Source: Bacillus sp. SORGH_AS_0510
GTDB lineage: Bacteria; Bacillota; Bacilli; Bacillales; Cytobacillaceae
Assembly (NCBI RefSeq): GCF_030818775.1
Contig: NZ_JAUTAU010000001.1
Coordinates: 62,001 to 126,000, forward strand
Reading direction: 5' to 3'
Length of the DNA stretch: 64,000 nucleotides
Shown: piece after piece, positions 8,833 to 17,270 of the stretch
How positions within the stretch are numbered: position 1 is the first letter of the stretch
Layout of the letters: the number at the start of each line of letters is the position of its first letter
Program-made: the position numbers and the translations under genes
Notes under the pieces: model-generated
Seen by the model: the letters and a program-made list of their open reading frames with translations, nothing else
Told to the model about the DNA's origin: nothing
The model's database searches: none

Positions 8833-9890
8833 GAAGGTTCCTTACCTTTTTTATCGTAACGCTTAGTCTTACTGGGTGTGTTCGGAAGGAAATTTTGGAT
8901 GATGTGAATTTAGAAACTGGAAGTGCCTATGATTATATTGATAATCAGATACGTGGCACAGCTCTAATCCCTGTTTACTTACCTGATAAGTCAGTAGAAA
9001 ATAAAACCTTCAGTGCCTCTTCAAGTCTAAGCAGAGACTTTCTACGAGACATTCAACGTCAATCTTCAGATCCTCTTGTAACAGGCGCTCTGAAAGTGGT
9101 TCTTTTCGGAGAAAAGCTTGCAAAAGAAAGGGGAATTCTTGCTCTCATCGATTCCTTCCAACGGGACCCCAGCATAGGTGCCGGCATTTATCTTGGTGTT
9201 ACTGAAGGTGAAGCAAAGAAAGTGATAGAAGGCTCATATGGAAAGAGAGGAAATTCAGTCTATTTAACCAATCTGATTCGTCATAATATGCAGACAAAAG
9301 ATTTACCAAAAACAAATTTACAACGTTTTTTATTTGATTTTCACCAAAAGGGCAAATCCCCTTATCTGCCTCAGATACGCAGATTAAATAAAGATCAAAT
9401 TGAAATTAGCGGAATCAGTTTTTTTCGATATGGCAAGGTAGTGGATTCCATACCAGCCTCAGAGATGTTTTATTTTAAGCTTCTTGTGGACAACTATAGC
9501 GAGGGAACCTTAAAAGTAAATGTCGAAAAACAAATCGCATCCATTGAAAGTATTCGCTCAAAATTCAAAATGAAACTGTCAGCGACCAATCCTAATGCGG
9601 TAAACGTATATATTAATGTGAAAGCAATGTTAAACGAATACACCGGCGTGAGTGTCACATCAAAAGACTTAAGGAAGATTGAACAAAAACTTGAAAAGGA
9701 TATTGAAAAAGAATGCATGAAACTTACAAAACAGTTTCAGCAAAAACAAATTGACCCCATCGGATACGGTCATTTTATCAAAAGCAGAACAAGGCATTTT
9801 AATTTTAATAAGTGGAATACGGATTATCAATATTTAAAGGTAAATATCCATGCACGGGTAAGCATTGTAGAGTCAGGGGTTATTGAATAA
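8829..9890 (+). CDS. gerKC: Spore germination receptor lipoprotein subunit C (GerKC type)
   Basis: 353-residue Ger(x)C family lipoprotein with signal MRRFLTFFIVTLSLTGC and the lipobox Cys at 17. The three-domain C-subunit fold is suggested by the VLFGEKLAKERG motif (about residues 95-106) and a helical C-terminal domain ending in WNTDYQYLKVNIHARVSI. The GTG start overlaps the gerKB stop by 4 nt (GTGA). It is anchored to the outer face of the inner spore membrane and is needed for receptor assembly, probably with GerD. Confidence 0.9.
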   Translation: MRRFLTFFIVTLSLTGCVRKEILDDVNLETGSAYDYIDNQIRGTALIPVYLPDKSVENKTFSASSSLSRDFLRDIQRQSSDPLVTGALKVVLFGEKLAKERGILALIDSFQRDPSIGAGIYLGVTEGEAKKVIEGSYGKRGNSVYLTNLIRHNMQTKDLPKTNLQRFLFDFHQKGKSPYLPQIRRLNKDQIEISGISFFRYGKVVDSIPASEMFYFKLLVDNYSEGTLKVNVEKQIASIESIRSKFKMKLSATNPNAVNVYINVKAMLNEYTGVSVTSKDLRKIEQKLEKDIEKECMKLTKQFQQKQIDPIGYGHFIKSRTRHFNFNKWNTDYQYLKVNIHARVSIVESGVIE

Positions 9891-9895
9891 AAACT

Positions 9896-9928
9896 AAGAC
9901 TCCTAGCCTGAATGGGCGGGAGTCTTTT
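9896..9928. terminator. Terminator between gerKC and nhaC-like gene
   Basis: The imperfect stem AAGACTCCTAGCC/GGGCGGGAGTCTT is followed by TTTT on the plus strand. It lies between the convergent stop codons and may serve both genes. Confidence 0.75.
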
Positions 9929-9932
9929 ATGT

Positions 9933-11366
9933 TTATTTTGAAACCTGAGTCATGCTTCGTACAGATTGCAACTTTTCGATTTTTGTTTGCTTTGGGAGAG
10001 TAATCCCCGTAAAACCATAAAAAACAGTTAACAAAGGTGAAAAGAGGCAGAATAATGCAAATGGGAAATATTCTATTACAGGTACTCCTAGTACTGACGT
10101 CAAAAATACACCACACACACTCCATGGTACTAGCGGATTAACAACTGTCCCTGCATCTTCTAATACGCGAGAAAGATGCTTAGGTTTTAAGCCCGCTTTC
10201 TTAAAATGGTCTTTAAATGCATTGCCGGGTAATAGGATCGATAAATATTGTTCACCAAGAATAAAATTAACTGCGATGGCCATTCCAGCTGTTGCACTAA
10301 TTAATAGGGATACTCGGCTTAAAATGGATTGAAGCATTGATAATACGGCAGGGATAATTCCCAATCTGAAAAGAAGACCGCCCATGCTTAGTGCAAGGAG
10401 TATCACTGAAATACTAAACATCATGCTTTCCATTCCGCCTCTAGTCAGCATTGAGTCAACTTCCTTTATCCCACTTTCAGATTTGAATCCGGAATATAGG
10501 AGATCCAACAATCCTTTACTGTCTAACCCACCATTTATCCAGATGGTGATGATAATAGCAGAGATAACTCCACAAGAAAGAGTCGCAATAGCAGGTACCT
10601 TTTTAGCGGCCAAAACCGTGAGTATTACAAATGGAAGTAATGAGTACCAGTGTACGAGGTTCATTTTTAGTAAACCCTCTTTTACAAGTAGCATTTGTTT
10701 CATACTCTGTTCTGTTTCCGCAGGAGACAGAAGTAGGTAAACCACAAAGGAGAGGATGAAAGCTGGAATTGTAGTCCAAGCCATATTTTTAATATGTTCA
10801 AATAAATCCGCTCCTGCCACACTCGAAGCAAGGTTCGTTGTATCCGATAAAGGTGACATTTTATCACCAAAGAACGCACCTGAAACAACTGCCCCCGCCG
10901 TAATCACAGGAGAAATCCCTAACGCTGTACTGGCAGATACAAATGCCACACCCACTGTTGCAGCCGTTGTTAGAGAGCTCCCAATGCTTAGCCCGATGAT
11001 AGCTGTTACAACAAAAACAATCGCATAGTAAAACTTTCCTGAAACCAAATCAAGCGCTAGATAAATAAATGTTGGAATGGTGCCGCTGGCCATCCAGCTG
11101 CTAATTAACATTCCGATAAAAAAGAAAATCATCACCGCAGCTATACCTGATTTAGCACCGGAGACCATGGAATCTTCCAACTCTTTAAAGCTTACTCTTT
11201 TGATGACACCATATCCGAGTAAAAGGGCTATGCCTGAAATAATCGCAACGTGTGGAATTACCTGAAGACCGATGATAAGATAACCGACCAGCCCCATTAA
11301 TGCCGCTAAAACGATAGTGGCTTCTGCTGGTTTAATTGATAGTGCTTTTTGTTCCTGTTCCATCAT
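9933..11366 (-). CDS. NhaC-family transporter, probably for tyrosine
   Basis: 477-residue membrane protein with 11-12 hydrophobic segments and the family motif FFGDKMSPLSDTTNLA. NhaC proteins were defined as Na+/H+ antiporters, but members behind tyrosine T-boxes are predicted tyrosine uptake systems. Here the T-box at 11400-11640 with a likely TAC specifier makes amino acid uptake the better inference. Two adjacent ATGs (11366, 11363) follow AGGAGG; the second has the better spacing. No motif visible in the protein itself settles substrate. Confidence 0.85.
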   Translation of the reverse strand: MMEQEQKALSIKPAEATIVLAALMGLVGYLIIGLQVIPHVAIISGIALLLGYGVIKRVSFKELEDSMVSGAKSGIAAVMIFFFIGMLISSWMASGTIPTFIYLALDLVSGKFYYAIVFVVTAIIGLSIGSSLTTAATVGVAFVSASTALGISPVITAGAVVSGAFFGDKMSPLSDTTNLASSVAGADLFEHIKNMAWTTIPAFILSFVVYLLLSPAETEQSMKQMLLVKEGLLKMNLVHWYSLLPFVILTVLAAKKVPAIATLSCGVISAIIITIWINGGLDSKGLLDLLYSGFKSESGIKEVDSMLTRGGMESMMFSISVILLALSMGGLLFRLGIIPAVLSMLQSILSRVSLLISATAGMAIAVNFILGEQYLSILLPGNAFKDHFKKAGLKPKHLSRVLEDAGTVVNPLVPWSVCGVFLTSVLGVPVIEYFPFALFCLFSPLLTVFYGFTGITLPKQTKIEKLQSVRSMTQVSK

Positions 11367-11399
11367 ACTTCCTCCTATAAAAAGATATAAATAAACGCA

Positions 11400-11640
11400 A
11401 AAAAGCCCCTTCGTCTAGGGACGAAAGGACTCCGCGTTACCACCCTAATTGGCAAGGTTCATGATTAATTCCTTACCCTCTTAAAAAATATGCCCGTATA
11501 GAACAGCTGTATTTCAAAATGTCAGCGCCCAGATTTTCACCTTCCATCTGGTCTCTACTTGCTGCTACTGATAATTCTACTAAAACTGCAGGCTGCATTA
11601 TTTACTTTTTCGCTAAAACGCTTTTAAGCGTTAAAGTGTG
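11400..11640 (-). promoter_or_regulatory. T-box leader of the nhaC-like gene, likely tRNA-Tyr responsive
   Basis: The minus strand carries the T-box AGGGTGGTAACGCGG (11433-11447), followed by a terminator (TTTCGTCCCTAGACGAA then a T-run at 11400-11404). Upstream is a Stem I-like region. The specifier loop reads GAAATACAGC, so TAC (11511-11509) followed by the expected purine is the best specifier, indicating tyrosine. Uncharged tRNA-Tyr would stabilise the antiterminator and allow transporter expression. Confidence 0.85.
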
Positions 11641-11649
11641 TGCGTAAAT

Positions 11650-11678
11650 AATATACAACGCCATTCTCCATTTGTCAA
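11650..11678 (-). promoter_or_regulatory. Sigma-A promoter of the T-box nhaC-like gene
   Basis: TTGACA (11678-11673), a 17-nt spacer, and TATATT (11655-11650) are positioned to start transcription just before the T-box leader. Confidence 0.8.
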
Positions 11679-11695
11679 AAGTTTTTTTAAAAGAA

Positions 11696-11820
11696 AAGCG
11701 GAGGCGCCTCGGTCAGCCCCGACAGGCAAATGTTCTTCGGCAAGAAAAGTCCGCCTTTTGACTTTTATTGCCGAAGGTTATTTGACCCGAGGGGCTAGGC
11801 GCTGGAGCTGGACAATTCTC
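11696..11820. repeat. Modular palindromic repeat, medium form
   Basis: The outer arms GCGCCTCGGTCAGCCCC and GGGGCTAGGCGC enclose a second hairpin CTTCGGCAA...TTGCCGAAG, and it ends CTGGAGCTGGACAATTCTC. Related copies are at 4030, 39780, 61585 and 63600. It lies upstream of the nhaC-like promoter. Confidence 0.8.
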
Positions 11821-11851
11821 TAGTTGAATATCATAAATACTTTTAACGTAT

Positions 11852-11889
11852 AAAAAAGACCCCCCAACCAAAATGGTTGAGAGTCTTTG
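11852..11889 (-). terminator. Terminator of the MFS gene, near-duplicate of the rpsI terminator
   Basis: On the minus strand AGACTCTCAACCA and TGGTTGGGGGGTCT pair and are followed by TTTTTT. The same hairpin with one or two base changes, including the following TACGTT, occurs at 19960-19995 after rpsI. Confidence 0.85.
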
Positions 11890-11910
11890 TAATTCTTTAA
11901 CCTAAGACTC

Positions 11911-13155
11911 TCAGCCCGATGAAGCATGTGATTTCATGCGAATATCGTAAGAAGAAAAAAGTCTGCCGTATAAATAAGTAAAACTGAGTTGTAGACATGA
12001 GGCTATGTAAAAAGGCAGGGATAGGGAACCCAATCCAAAAAGATAGCCTGTAATATACGGTCCAATGGAGGTAGGCAGCCTCATTGAAAAAAGATTAATG
12101 CTTGATGCAAAGCCGCTCCGCTGGTTACGTGTTAAACTCACACTCAGCGCCTGCTGTGCCCCCTGCGTACCTCGATTTAAAGACGTTCGAAGCATATAAA
12201 TGACGGAAACGAGTGCGTATGATGATAGTAAAGGCATCAAAATCAAAAGCAGACTTCCGATAAAACGGAGGAAAACAATAGAGCGTATTGTCCCATGTTT
12301 ATGAGATAATCTTGCTTGTAAAATGGAGGTAACTCCGGTCATGAAGAAAGTAATAGCCAATGTGCTGCCAATTTGTGCATGGCTTGCCCCAAATTTAGCC
12401 GAAAACCAATAGGACATCATCGGCCCGGTCAGCCCTATAGCAATCCCATTCAGTATGTTAATAGCTGCAAGCTTCAATACCGCTGCATTTTCTTCATGCA
12501 AGATTTTCTTTTCTTCAATCCTCCCTCCCTCTTTTTTGTTTCCTAGGCGGTTTTCGGCTTCTCCTCCTGGAATAGTAAAAAGGATGGAGGCTGTGATCAA
12601 CGATGCACCGAGAATATAGCAGAATAGAAGGCGATAAGGAGATCCTCCAGTATTCAAAAAGGATGCAGCCCCCGCTAGTACTGCTCCCACCCCCATTCCG
12701 AAAAAACTGAGAGCATTATTCAAACTGTATACTCTTCCGCGTTCTGCTGTTGGGACATAGGATGCCATCCAGGCCTGCTCTGCAGGGGCACATGGACTAG
12801 GGGAACCCGCGTCTGCTTTTCCAAATCCGGAAAGTGTAATCGCAATAGACAAGAAAATTGGGTTAGTGGTTAATACCCCGACCAGTGCACATCCAGCGGT
12901 AACTAGTTCAGAAATAAGGACAAACGGTCTTCTGCCAAGTCTGTCACTATAAACTCCTATAACGGGTGCAAGGACAACACCGAGCAATCCTCCTGCAGCT
13001 AGCACACTGCCAATCGCTGCCGTGCTCCATCCCAACGCATCGAGATACAAAGCCAATTCCACTACCATCAAGCCTTGTCCAATACTGCGAATAAAATTTA
13101 CCAGCATGAGCCGCTTGACCACCGAATGAATTTGACTAATTCCTGTAAACTTCAT
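11911..13155 (-). CDS. Major facilitator superfamily transporter
   Basis: 414 residues with about 12 membrane segments. The loop 2-3 signature GVYSDRLGRRPFV and the repeat in the second half (ISATLAITFF region) fit a DHA1-like MFS exporter. It lies downstream of pqqE on the same strand, separated by 336 nt and a strong terminator, so it is probably transcribed separately; GGTAGGG precedes its ATG. A role in moving PQQ, a PQQ intermediate or the dehydrogenase substrate is conceivable from position only. Base composition is G+C-richer than the ribosomal genes (32 of 60 bases at 12781-12840), like the pqq genes. Confidence 0.8.
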   Translation of the reverse strand: MKFTGISQIHSVVKRLMLVNFIRSIGQGLMVVELALYLDALGWSTAAIGSVLAAGGLLGVVLAPVIGVYSDRLGRRPFVLISELVTAGCALVGVLTTNPIFLSIAITLSGFGKADAGSPSPCAPAEQAWMASYVPTAERGRVYSLNNALSFFGMGVGAVLAGAASFLNTGGSPYRLLFCYILGASLITASILFTIPGGEAENRLGNKKEGGRIEEKKILHEENAAVLKLAAINILNGIAIGLTGPMMSYWFSAKFGASHAQIGSTLAITFFMTGVTSILQARLSHKHGTIRSIVFLRFIGSLLLILMPLLSSYALVSVIYMLRTSLNRGTQGAQQALSVSLTRNQRSGFASSINLFSMRLPTSIGPYITGYLFGLGSLSLPFYIASCLQLSFTYLYGRLFSSYDIRMKSHASSG

Positions 13156-13435
13156 TTTGATCCCTACCTTTTCATTTTTATCGGTAAGATTTTGGTTACA
13201 GTTACCAAGTTTCTACTTAACAGGGTGCCAATTCTCAATTTCATTTATTCATAGGCATAAACAAAGTTTCCGTGGCATATCGCGTTTACATGAGATTTAT
13301 AGTAAATGGAGGGATAATCTTAAAGACTGGAGAGGAAAGGGTTCGATAGGGCAGGTAAAGCGGACTAGTTCCCTTAGCCCGAATATTTCCCCCATCACGG
13401 AAACTAGTGTAAGGGACTTAAAGTTGACCATAGTC

Positions 13436-13477
13436 AAAAAAAAGTGCTAAAGGGTATGTACGTGTCCCCTTTAGCAC
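13436..13477 (-). terminator. Terminator of the pqq operon
   Basis: An 11-bp perfect stem GTGCTAAAGGG/CCCTTTAGCAC is followed on the minus strand by eight T. It ends the pqqA-E transcript. The rest of 13156-13491 contains no gene I can support. Confidence 0.9.
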
Positions 13478-13491
13478 CACTTTGGCAATAG

Positions 13492-14634
13492 CTATTTTTT
13501 TAATAACCGTTTTATTGCAGATCGTTCCTGAGAATACCTCCGATAGATTAGGGGTGCAGATGAATTAACCGGTTTGCTGTTGGCATCCTGTACAGCCTTT
13601 TCAATTAAATGATGTTCTGGTGCCCATTGGCAGACTGGGTCTATCGCATATTCATCTCCCGTTAAGGCAAAGGCCTGACAGCGACACCCTCCACCATCCT
13701 GGTGCCTCAAATCACAGGTGAGACAAGCTTTGGGCATCCATTCTTCCCCGCGAAAACGGTTAAAAGATTCTGATTCATACCAAATATATCCTAGCGATGA
13801 CTTACGGGCATCTTCAAAAGATAACCCTTTTATCATCCCGGCGGTTGGACACGGAAGGGCAATTCCATTCGGCGCTATCGTGAGACCAATAGCTCCCCAT
13901 CCCCCCATGCAAGGCTTAGGTGCAGATGCATAATAATCAGGAATAACCCAAATAATTTCCATTTTCTGCTTAAGTCTTGCTTTTGCGGCTTCATAGACTG
14001 CACTTGCACGCTCAATCTGTTCCCTGCTTGGTAGCAGTTTCTCCCGATTCAGCAGGGCCCAGTTATAATACTGGGTGTTCGCCAGCTCCAATCGCTCGGC
14101 TCCCATTTCTTCCGCAAGCTGAATGATCTCCTCCACCTGATCAATATTCATTCGGTGTAACACCACATTTAATGACAAATGCAATTCTGCCTGTTTTACA
14201 GCAGTGACCGCTTCCCGCTTTTTCTCAAAGGCTTTGTATCCGCCGATAAGATCGGAAAGCTTTGCTTCTGCCGCTTGAAAGCTCACCTGCACATTTGCTA
14301 AACCGGCTTCCTTAAGCCGAATCGCTTTTTCCGTTGTTAAGCCAATGCCGCTCGTAATGAGATTGACATACATCTCTAATGCAGTAGCGTGGCTGATAAG
14401 AGATTCCAAATCATCCCGGAAAAGCGGTTCGCCACCAGAAAAATGTACTTCTACTACTCCCAACTCGGCGGCCTCGGACAAGACCCGGCTCCATTCCTCC
14501 GTTGATAGTTCCATGGCTTCCTTAGCCAGTTCAATAGGGTTTGAACAATACGGACAATTCAAAGGGCAGCGATGGGTTAACTCAGCAAGCAGCGAATAAG
14601 GGGGGTGAACCGCACTATGGCTCTTCTTTTTCAT
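13492..14634 (-). CDS. pqqE: PqqA peptide cyclase PqqE (radical SAM/SPASM)
   Basis: 380-residue radical SAM enzyme. The SAM-cluster motif CPLNCPYC is at residues 23-30 and the GGEP loop (HFSGGEPLFRDDL) follows. A Cys-rich SPASM region runs over residues 240-335 (KPCMGGWG, PCPTAG, ACLTCDLRH, GGCRCQA) and would hold auxiliary Fe-S clusters. PqqE forms the carbon-carbon bond between the Glu and Tyr of PqqA while the peptide is held by PqqD. All family cysteines appear present. Its start overlaps the end of pqqD by 20 nt. Coding G+C is above that of neighbouring housekeeping genes (35 of 60 bases at 14041-14100). Confidence 0.95.
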   Translation of the reverse strand: MKKKSHSAVHPPYSLLAELTHRCPLNCPYCSNPIELAKEAMELSTEEWSRVLSEAAELGVVEVHFSGGEPLFRDDLESLISHATALEMYVNLITSGIGLTTEKAIRLKEAGLANVQVSFQAAEAKLSDLIGGYKAFEKKREAVTAVKQAELHLSLNVVLHRMNIDQVEEIIQLAEEMGAERLELANTQYYNWALLNREKLLPSREQIERASAVYEAAKARLKQKMEIIWVIPDYYASAPKPCMGGWGAIGLTIAPNGIALPCPTAGMIKGLSFEDARKSSLGYIWYESESFNRFRGEEWMPKACLTCDLRHQDGGGCRCQAFALTGDEYAIDPVCQWAPEHHLIEKAVQDANSKPVNSSAPLIYRRYSQERSAIKRLLKK

Positions 14635-14956
14635 GCTGAATCACCACCCATCCCTGATCCGCCATCTCCTGTAAAAATTCGAAAATGTCTGCCTCCATTG
14701 TTTTCAAATCGGGCAATGCATCTGAACTCCTTGTTTCTGAGCCTGCCATTAGAGAAGTACTGATGTATTCAGTGATGGTGTTTATGGGCCGGTTCCCGTC
14801 ACATAAACGAAGGATCGATGCTGCAGTTTCGTTTAGGACTACAACCTTTTCCGGTAGCAAAAGGAGATGTTTTTCTCTCACCTTATCGAATTTTAATCGC
14901 GCCTTTGCAGCGAGTTTTGGAAGACTGCCAGCTACAAAAATAGACTCCACCACCAA
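14615..14956 (-). CDS. pqqD: PQQ peptide chaperone PqqD
   Basis: About 113 residues. The core KVREKHLLLLPEKVVVLNE followed by TAASILRLCDG is the RRE fold that binds the PqqA leader region and presents it to PqqE. The protein is slightly longer than the common ~90-100 residues owing to a Ser-rich stretch (SLMAGSETRSSDALPD) between the second and third helices. No ATG is available: the frame begins with consecutive TTG-GTG-GTG codons (14956, 14953, 14950) about 9 nt after GGAAG, so the exact start is uncertain. It lies between pqqC and pqqE and overlaps the latter. Confidence 0.9.
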   Translation of the reverse strand: MVVESIFVAGSLPKLAAKARLKFDKVREKHLLLLPEKVVVLNETAASILRLCDGNRPINTITEYISTSLMAGSETRSSDALPDLKTMEADIFEFLQEMADQGWVVIQHEKEEP

Positions 14957-14974
14957 TCATTTATTCTTCCTAAT

Positions 14975-15715
14975 TCACGCTTTAGAGGGATAGGCCTTTT
15001 CGATAGCATCAAGCTGTGCCCATAATACATCACATTTGAACCTTAATGCGTTGACAGCCCGCTGCTGTGCTTCCGGTGTTCGACATTGGGTTAAAACAAG
15101 TCTGAGGGCCACATCCGAATCACAAGGTGCCTGAGTCAAGCGACTTTGGAAATAATCAAGCCCTGAACGGTCAATCCAAGGATACAGCTGCTCAAAAACT
15201 TTTATCCTTTTTGAGATAAGGTCAGGTGAAAACAATTCCGTCAAGCTTGAGGCAACAGCTTCAATCCACGGTTTTGTCCGGGCGAAGTTCACATAGGCAT
15301 CCACAGCAAATCGAACGCCTGGGACAACATGCTCCTCTTGTATGACTTCTTCCCGAGACAATCCTACCGATTCTCCCAACCGCAGCCATGCTTCAATACC
15401 ACCATCTTCTCCAGGCCTTCCGTCATGATCAAGAATACGGCCAATCCACTCTCGCCTCAGTTCCCTTGATGGCAGATTGGACAGGATGGCTGCATCTTTA
15501 ATTGGGACTGATTTCTGGTAGTAGTATCGGTTGGCCACCCAGCCGCGGATCTGCTCTTTGCTTAAGTTTCCTTGGTGCATTGCTATATGAAATGGATGTT
15601 TGTCATGATAGGAAGAACGCCCTACATTCCTTAACTGCCCCGTAAATTCATCCGCCGACCAAAGCTCTTCCCTTTTTATACCTCGGCTTACGAACCCTCT
15701 TTGCTCCAGCATCAT
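14975..15715 (-). CDS. pqqC: Pyrroloquinoline-quinone synthase PqqC
   Basis: 246-residue cofactor-free oxidase of the haem-oxygenase-like fold. It catalyses the last ring closure and eight-electron oxidation to PQQ. Conserved family features are the KHPFH segment, the WVANRYYYQ motif, RILDHDG and the helix with [12 protein letters not shown]. Length agrees with Gram-negative PqqC (about 250). The ATG at 15715 overlaps the pqqB stop (ATGA) with GGAGGTG just upstream; the neighbouring ATG at 15712 has better spacing. Confidence 0.95.
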   Translation of the reverse strand: MMLEQRGFVSRGIKREELWSADEFTGQLRNVGRSSYHDKHPFHIAMHQGNLSKEQIRGWVANRYYYQKSVPIKDAAILSNLPSRELRREWIGRILDHDGRPGEDGGIEAWLRLGESVGLSREEVIQEEHVVPGVRFAVDAYVNFARTKPWIEAVASSLTELFSPDLISKRIKVFEQLYPWIDRSGLDYFQSRLTQAPCDSDVALRLVLTQCRTPEAQQRAVNALRFKCDVLWAQLDAIEKAYPSKA

Positions 15716-16647
15716 CACACCTCCAATTCCATGCCATCATAGGCAACTTCAATACCAAGCCGCTCCAATGTATACCTCTCCATTGAGTCCTTTTTCAAAA
15801 TAGGGTTGCTGTTATTAATGTGGATTAGAATTTTTCTCTCTGCCGGGAAAGAGGCCAATAACTCTAAGGTGCCAGATGGTCCGCTAATCGGTAAGTGGCC
15901 CATGCTGCTTGCGTTACGAGTTGCTGCCCCCATCACGGTTAATTCATCTTCCGACCAAAAGGTTCCATCTACCATCAGGATATCGGCTTTCTTTAAACAA
16001 TCTTCTATAGCCGGAGTAATCTTTTCTAATGTAGGGAAGAAAGCAAGACACCTGCCCGAATCTTCATTATGAAGAACCAGTCCAACCTCCCAAATATCTT
16101 CTTGACAGTCCAGCTCCTGGGTCGACTTGGCATAGAGCGGCGGTTTTTTTGAAACGGGAACCGCCTCAACGATGATGGCTCCTTCTGCTCCTTCACGTAA
16201 GGGTCCCACCCTTTGTCGAATTCCTGGATCTAGAGACTGCCATTTCCATGAACAATAGTTCTTTAGCATTGGAAACACCGGAAAAGCGGATTGCAAGCAG
16301 CTTCGTACCATCTTGGTCCCATAAATCGTCATACTGGAGCCCTCCCGCAGTGACAATAGGCCGATCGTATGGTCGAGCTCTGCATCGGTTAAAAAAACAC
16401 CGGCAAGAGGGGTCTCTCTTATGCCTGGACCTGCATTTAGTGAAGCAAACAATTCAATTTGCCTGAGAATATCCGGTCCTGCATTGATGAGGTACCAGTC
16501 CTTTTCATTGGCAGTTACCGCAAGCGAAGATTGTAATAACGGCCTGAGTGAAGGATTTCCTGAGCGGACTGCCCTACAGTTTGGACAGGCACAGTTCCAC
16601 TGCGGAAAGCCTCCTCCGGCCGCCGCTCCTAATACTCTAATTTTAAT
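15715..16647 (-). CDS. pqqB: PqqB metallo-hydrolase, probable ATT start
   Basis: Metallo-beta-lactamase-fold protein, 310 residues if started at ATT (16647-16645). PqqB hydroxylates/oxidises the cross-linked PqqA-derived Tyr in PQQ synthesis. The reading frame gives the canonical N-terminus [17 protein letters not shown] with the zinc motif CACPNC at about residues 19-24, then [13 protein letters not shown] and the C-terminal HINNSNPIL and [14 protein letters not shown] lies three codons before the ATT. No ATG, GTG or TTG occurs until a TTG at 16452, which would delete 65 conserved residues including the Cys motif. GGAAAGGA lies about 10 nt upstream of the ATT. The first 19 nt overlap the upstream 82-aa gene, so coupled translation is likely. 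Confidence 0.85.
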   Translation of the reverse strand: MKIRVLGAAAGGGFPQWNCACPNCRAVRSGNPSLRPLLQSSLAVTANEKDWYLINAGPDILRQIELFASLNAGPGIRETPLAGVFLTDAELDHTIGLLSLREGSSMTIYGTKMVRSCLQSAFPVFPMLKNYCSWKWQSLDPGIRQRVGPLREGAEGAIIVEAVPVSKKPPLYAKSTQELDCQEDIWEVGLVLHNEDSGRCLAFFPTLEKITPAIEDCLKKADILMVDGTFWSEDELTVMGAATRNASSMGHLPISGPSGTLELLASFPAERKILIHINNSNPILKKDSMERYTLERLGIEVAYDGMELEV

Positions 16648-16877
16648 TTGGTTTCATTCCTTTCCCGGAGAGTCGGGCAATGTTTTTTTTCAATCTTCCG
16701 TGGTTTTCCTAATAACCTTCCAACCTGCCACCCTATCGCCATATTCACCACAGCCATCAGGATAAATAACAAATAATCCCCTATTGGATCAGGAAGCAGA
16801 AGATCGACAAGCAGCCAGCCACCTGCTGTTGCACCCCCGATCATCAAACCCATCACTGATTTTAAGTAACGATTCAT
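16629..16877 (-). CDS. Small membrane protein between pqqA and pqqB, unknown function
   Basis: 82 residues from the ATG at 16877, which follows GGAGGGGGTG with a 4-nt gap; an upstream in-frame start at 16916 lacks such a site. Two hydrophobic segments (VMGLMIGGATAGGWLLVDLLL and the one around YLLFILMAVVNMAIGW) form a hairpin, and a basic charged tail (GKPRKIEKKH...RERNETKLK) would face the cytosol. I do not recognise a family. It overlaps the start of pqqB by 19 nt and sits 56 nt after pqqA, so it belongs to the pqq operon. It could be a PQQ-pathway membrane factor, but this is inference from position only. Confidence 0.75.
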   Translation of the reverse strand: MNRYLKSVMGLMIGGATAGGWLLVDLLLPDPIGDYLLFILMAVVNMAIGWQVGRLLGKPRKIEKKHCPTLRERNETKLKLEY

Positions 16878-16933
16878 TTGGCACCCCCTCCATGTTTTGG
16901 ATAAAATCATAAACAAGAGGCAAGCAGTATGCG

Positions 16934-17008
16934 CTACTTGCCGATGTAGGAATACATCGTCACCTCGCTAGAAGTGTTGATTATTTCATACTCAGGCTTT
17001 ATCCACAT
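16934..17008 (-). CDS. pqqA: PQQ precursor peptide PqqA, 24 residues
   Basis: Short ORF starting MWIKPEYEII and containing SSEVTMYSYIGK at its C-terminus. The E-x-x-x-Y pair (E15, Y19) in EVTMY is the exact substrate motif of PQQ biosynthesis: the two side chains become the PQQ skeleton. AAGGGGGGG lies about 6 nt before the ATG. It is the first gene of the operon before the 82-aa membrane protein and pqqBCDE. At 24 residues it matches known PqqA peptides (22-24 or slightly more) and falls under usual gene-calling limits. No pqqF-type protease gene is in the window. Confidence 0.95.
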   Translation of the reverse strand: MWIKPEYEIINTSSEVTMYSYIGK

Positions 17009-17180
17009 GTGATCCCCCCCTTTCAAAACACTTTCAATAATAATTATTTATTAAAGGAGTGTCTGATTTACCTTTCAAAACAATCATATGTTGGCGGAAA
17101 CTCCAAAATAACTAAAATTTCAACATGAAGTTGTCCAATAGTAAGCCCGTATTTTGCAAAATGCTGCAAATTTACCTCAC

Positions 17181-17214
17181 AAAAAAAAACAACCTGAGTC
17201 CGTAAACTCAGGTT
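17181..17214 (-). terminator. Terminator of the PQQ dehydrogenase operon
   Basis: The stem AACCTGAG/CTCAGGTT on the minus strand is followed by nine T. It separates the dehydrogenase transcript from pqqA. The 17009-17180 interval therefore should contain the pqqA promoter, but I find no convincing -35/-10 pair. Confidence 0.85.
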
Positions 17215-17270
17215 GCCTTTGTTCTTTTAAATTACTTCTTCTGGGACTGCCATTGTTTTTCACCTTTACT

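Noticed and set aside
13157..13450. 97-residue plus-strand ORF between the MFS gene and pqqE
   Set aside because: No ribosome binding site, composition like random translation, and its end runs into the pqq terminator.
15715..16452. pqqB started at TTG 16452 (246 codons)
   Set aside because: It omits about 65 residues that match the conserved PqqB N-terminus, including CACPNC; the longer ATT-started frame is preferred.
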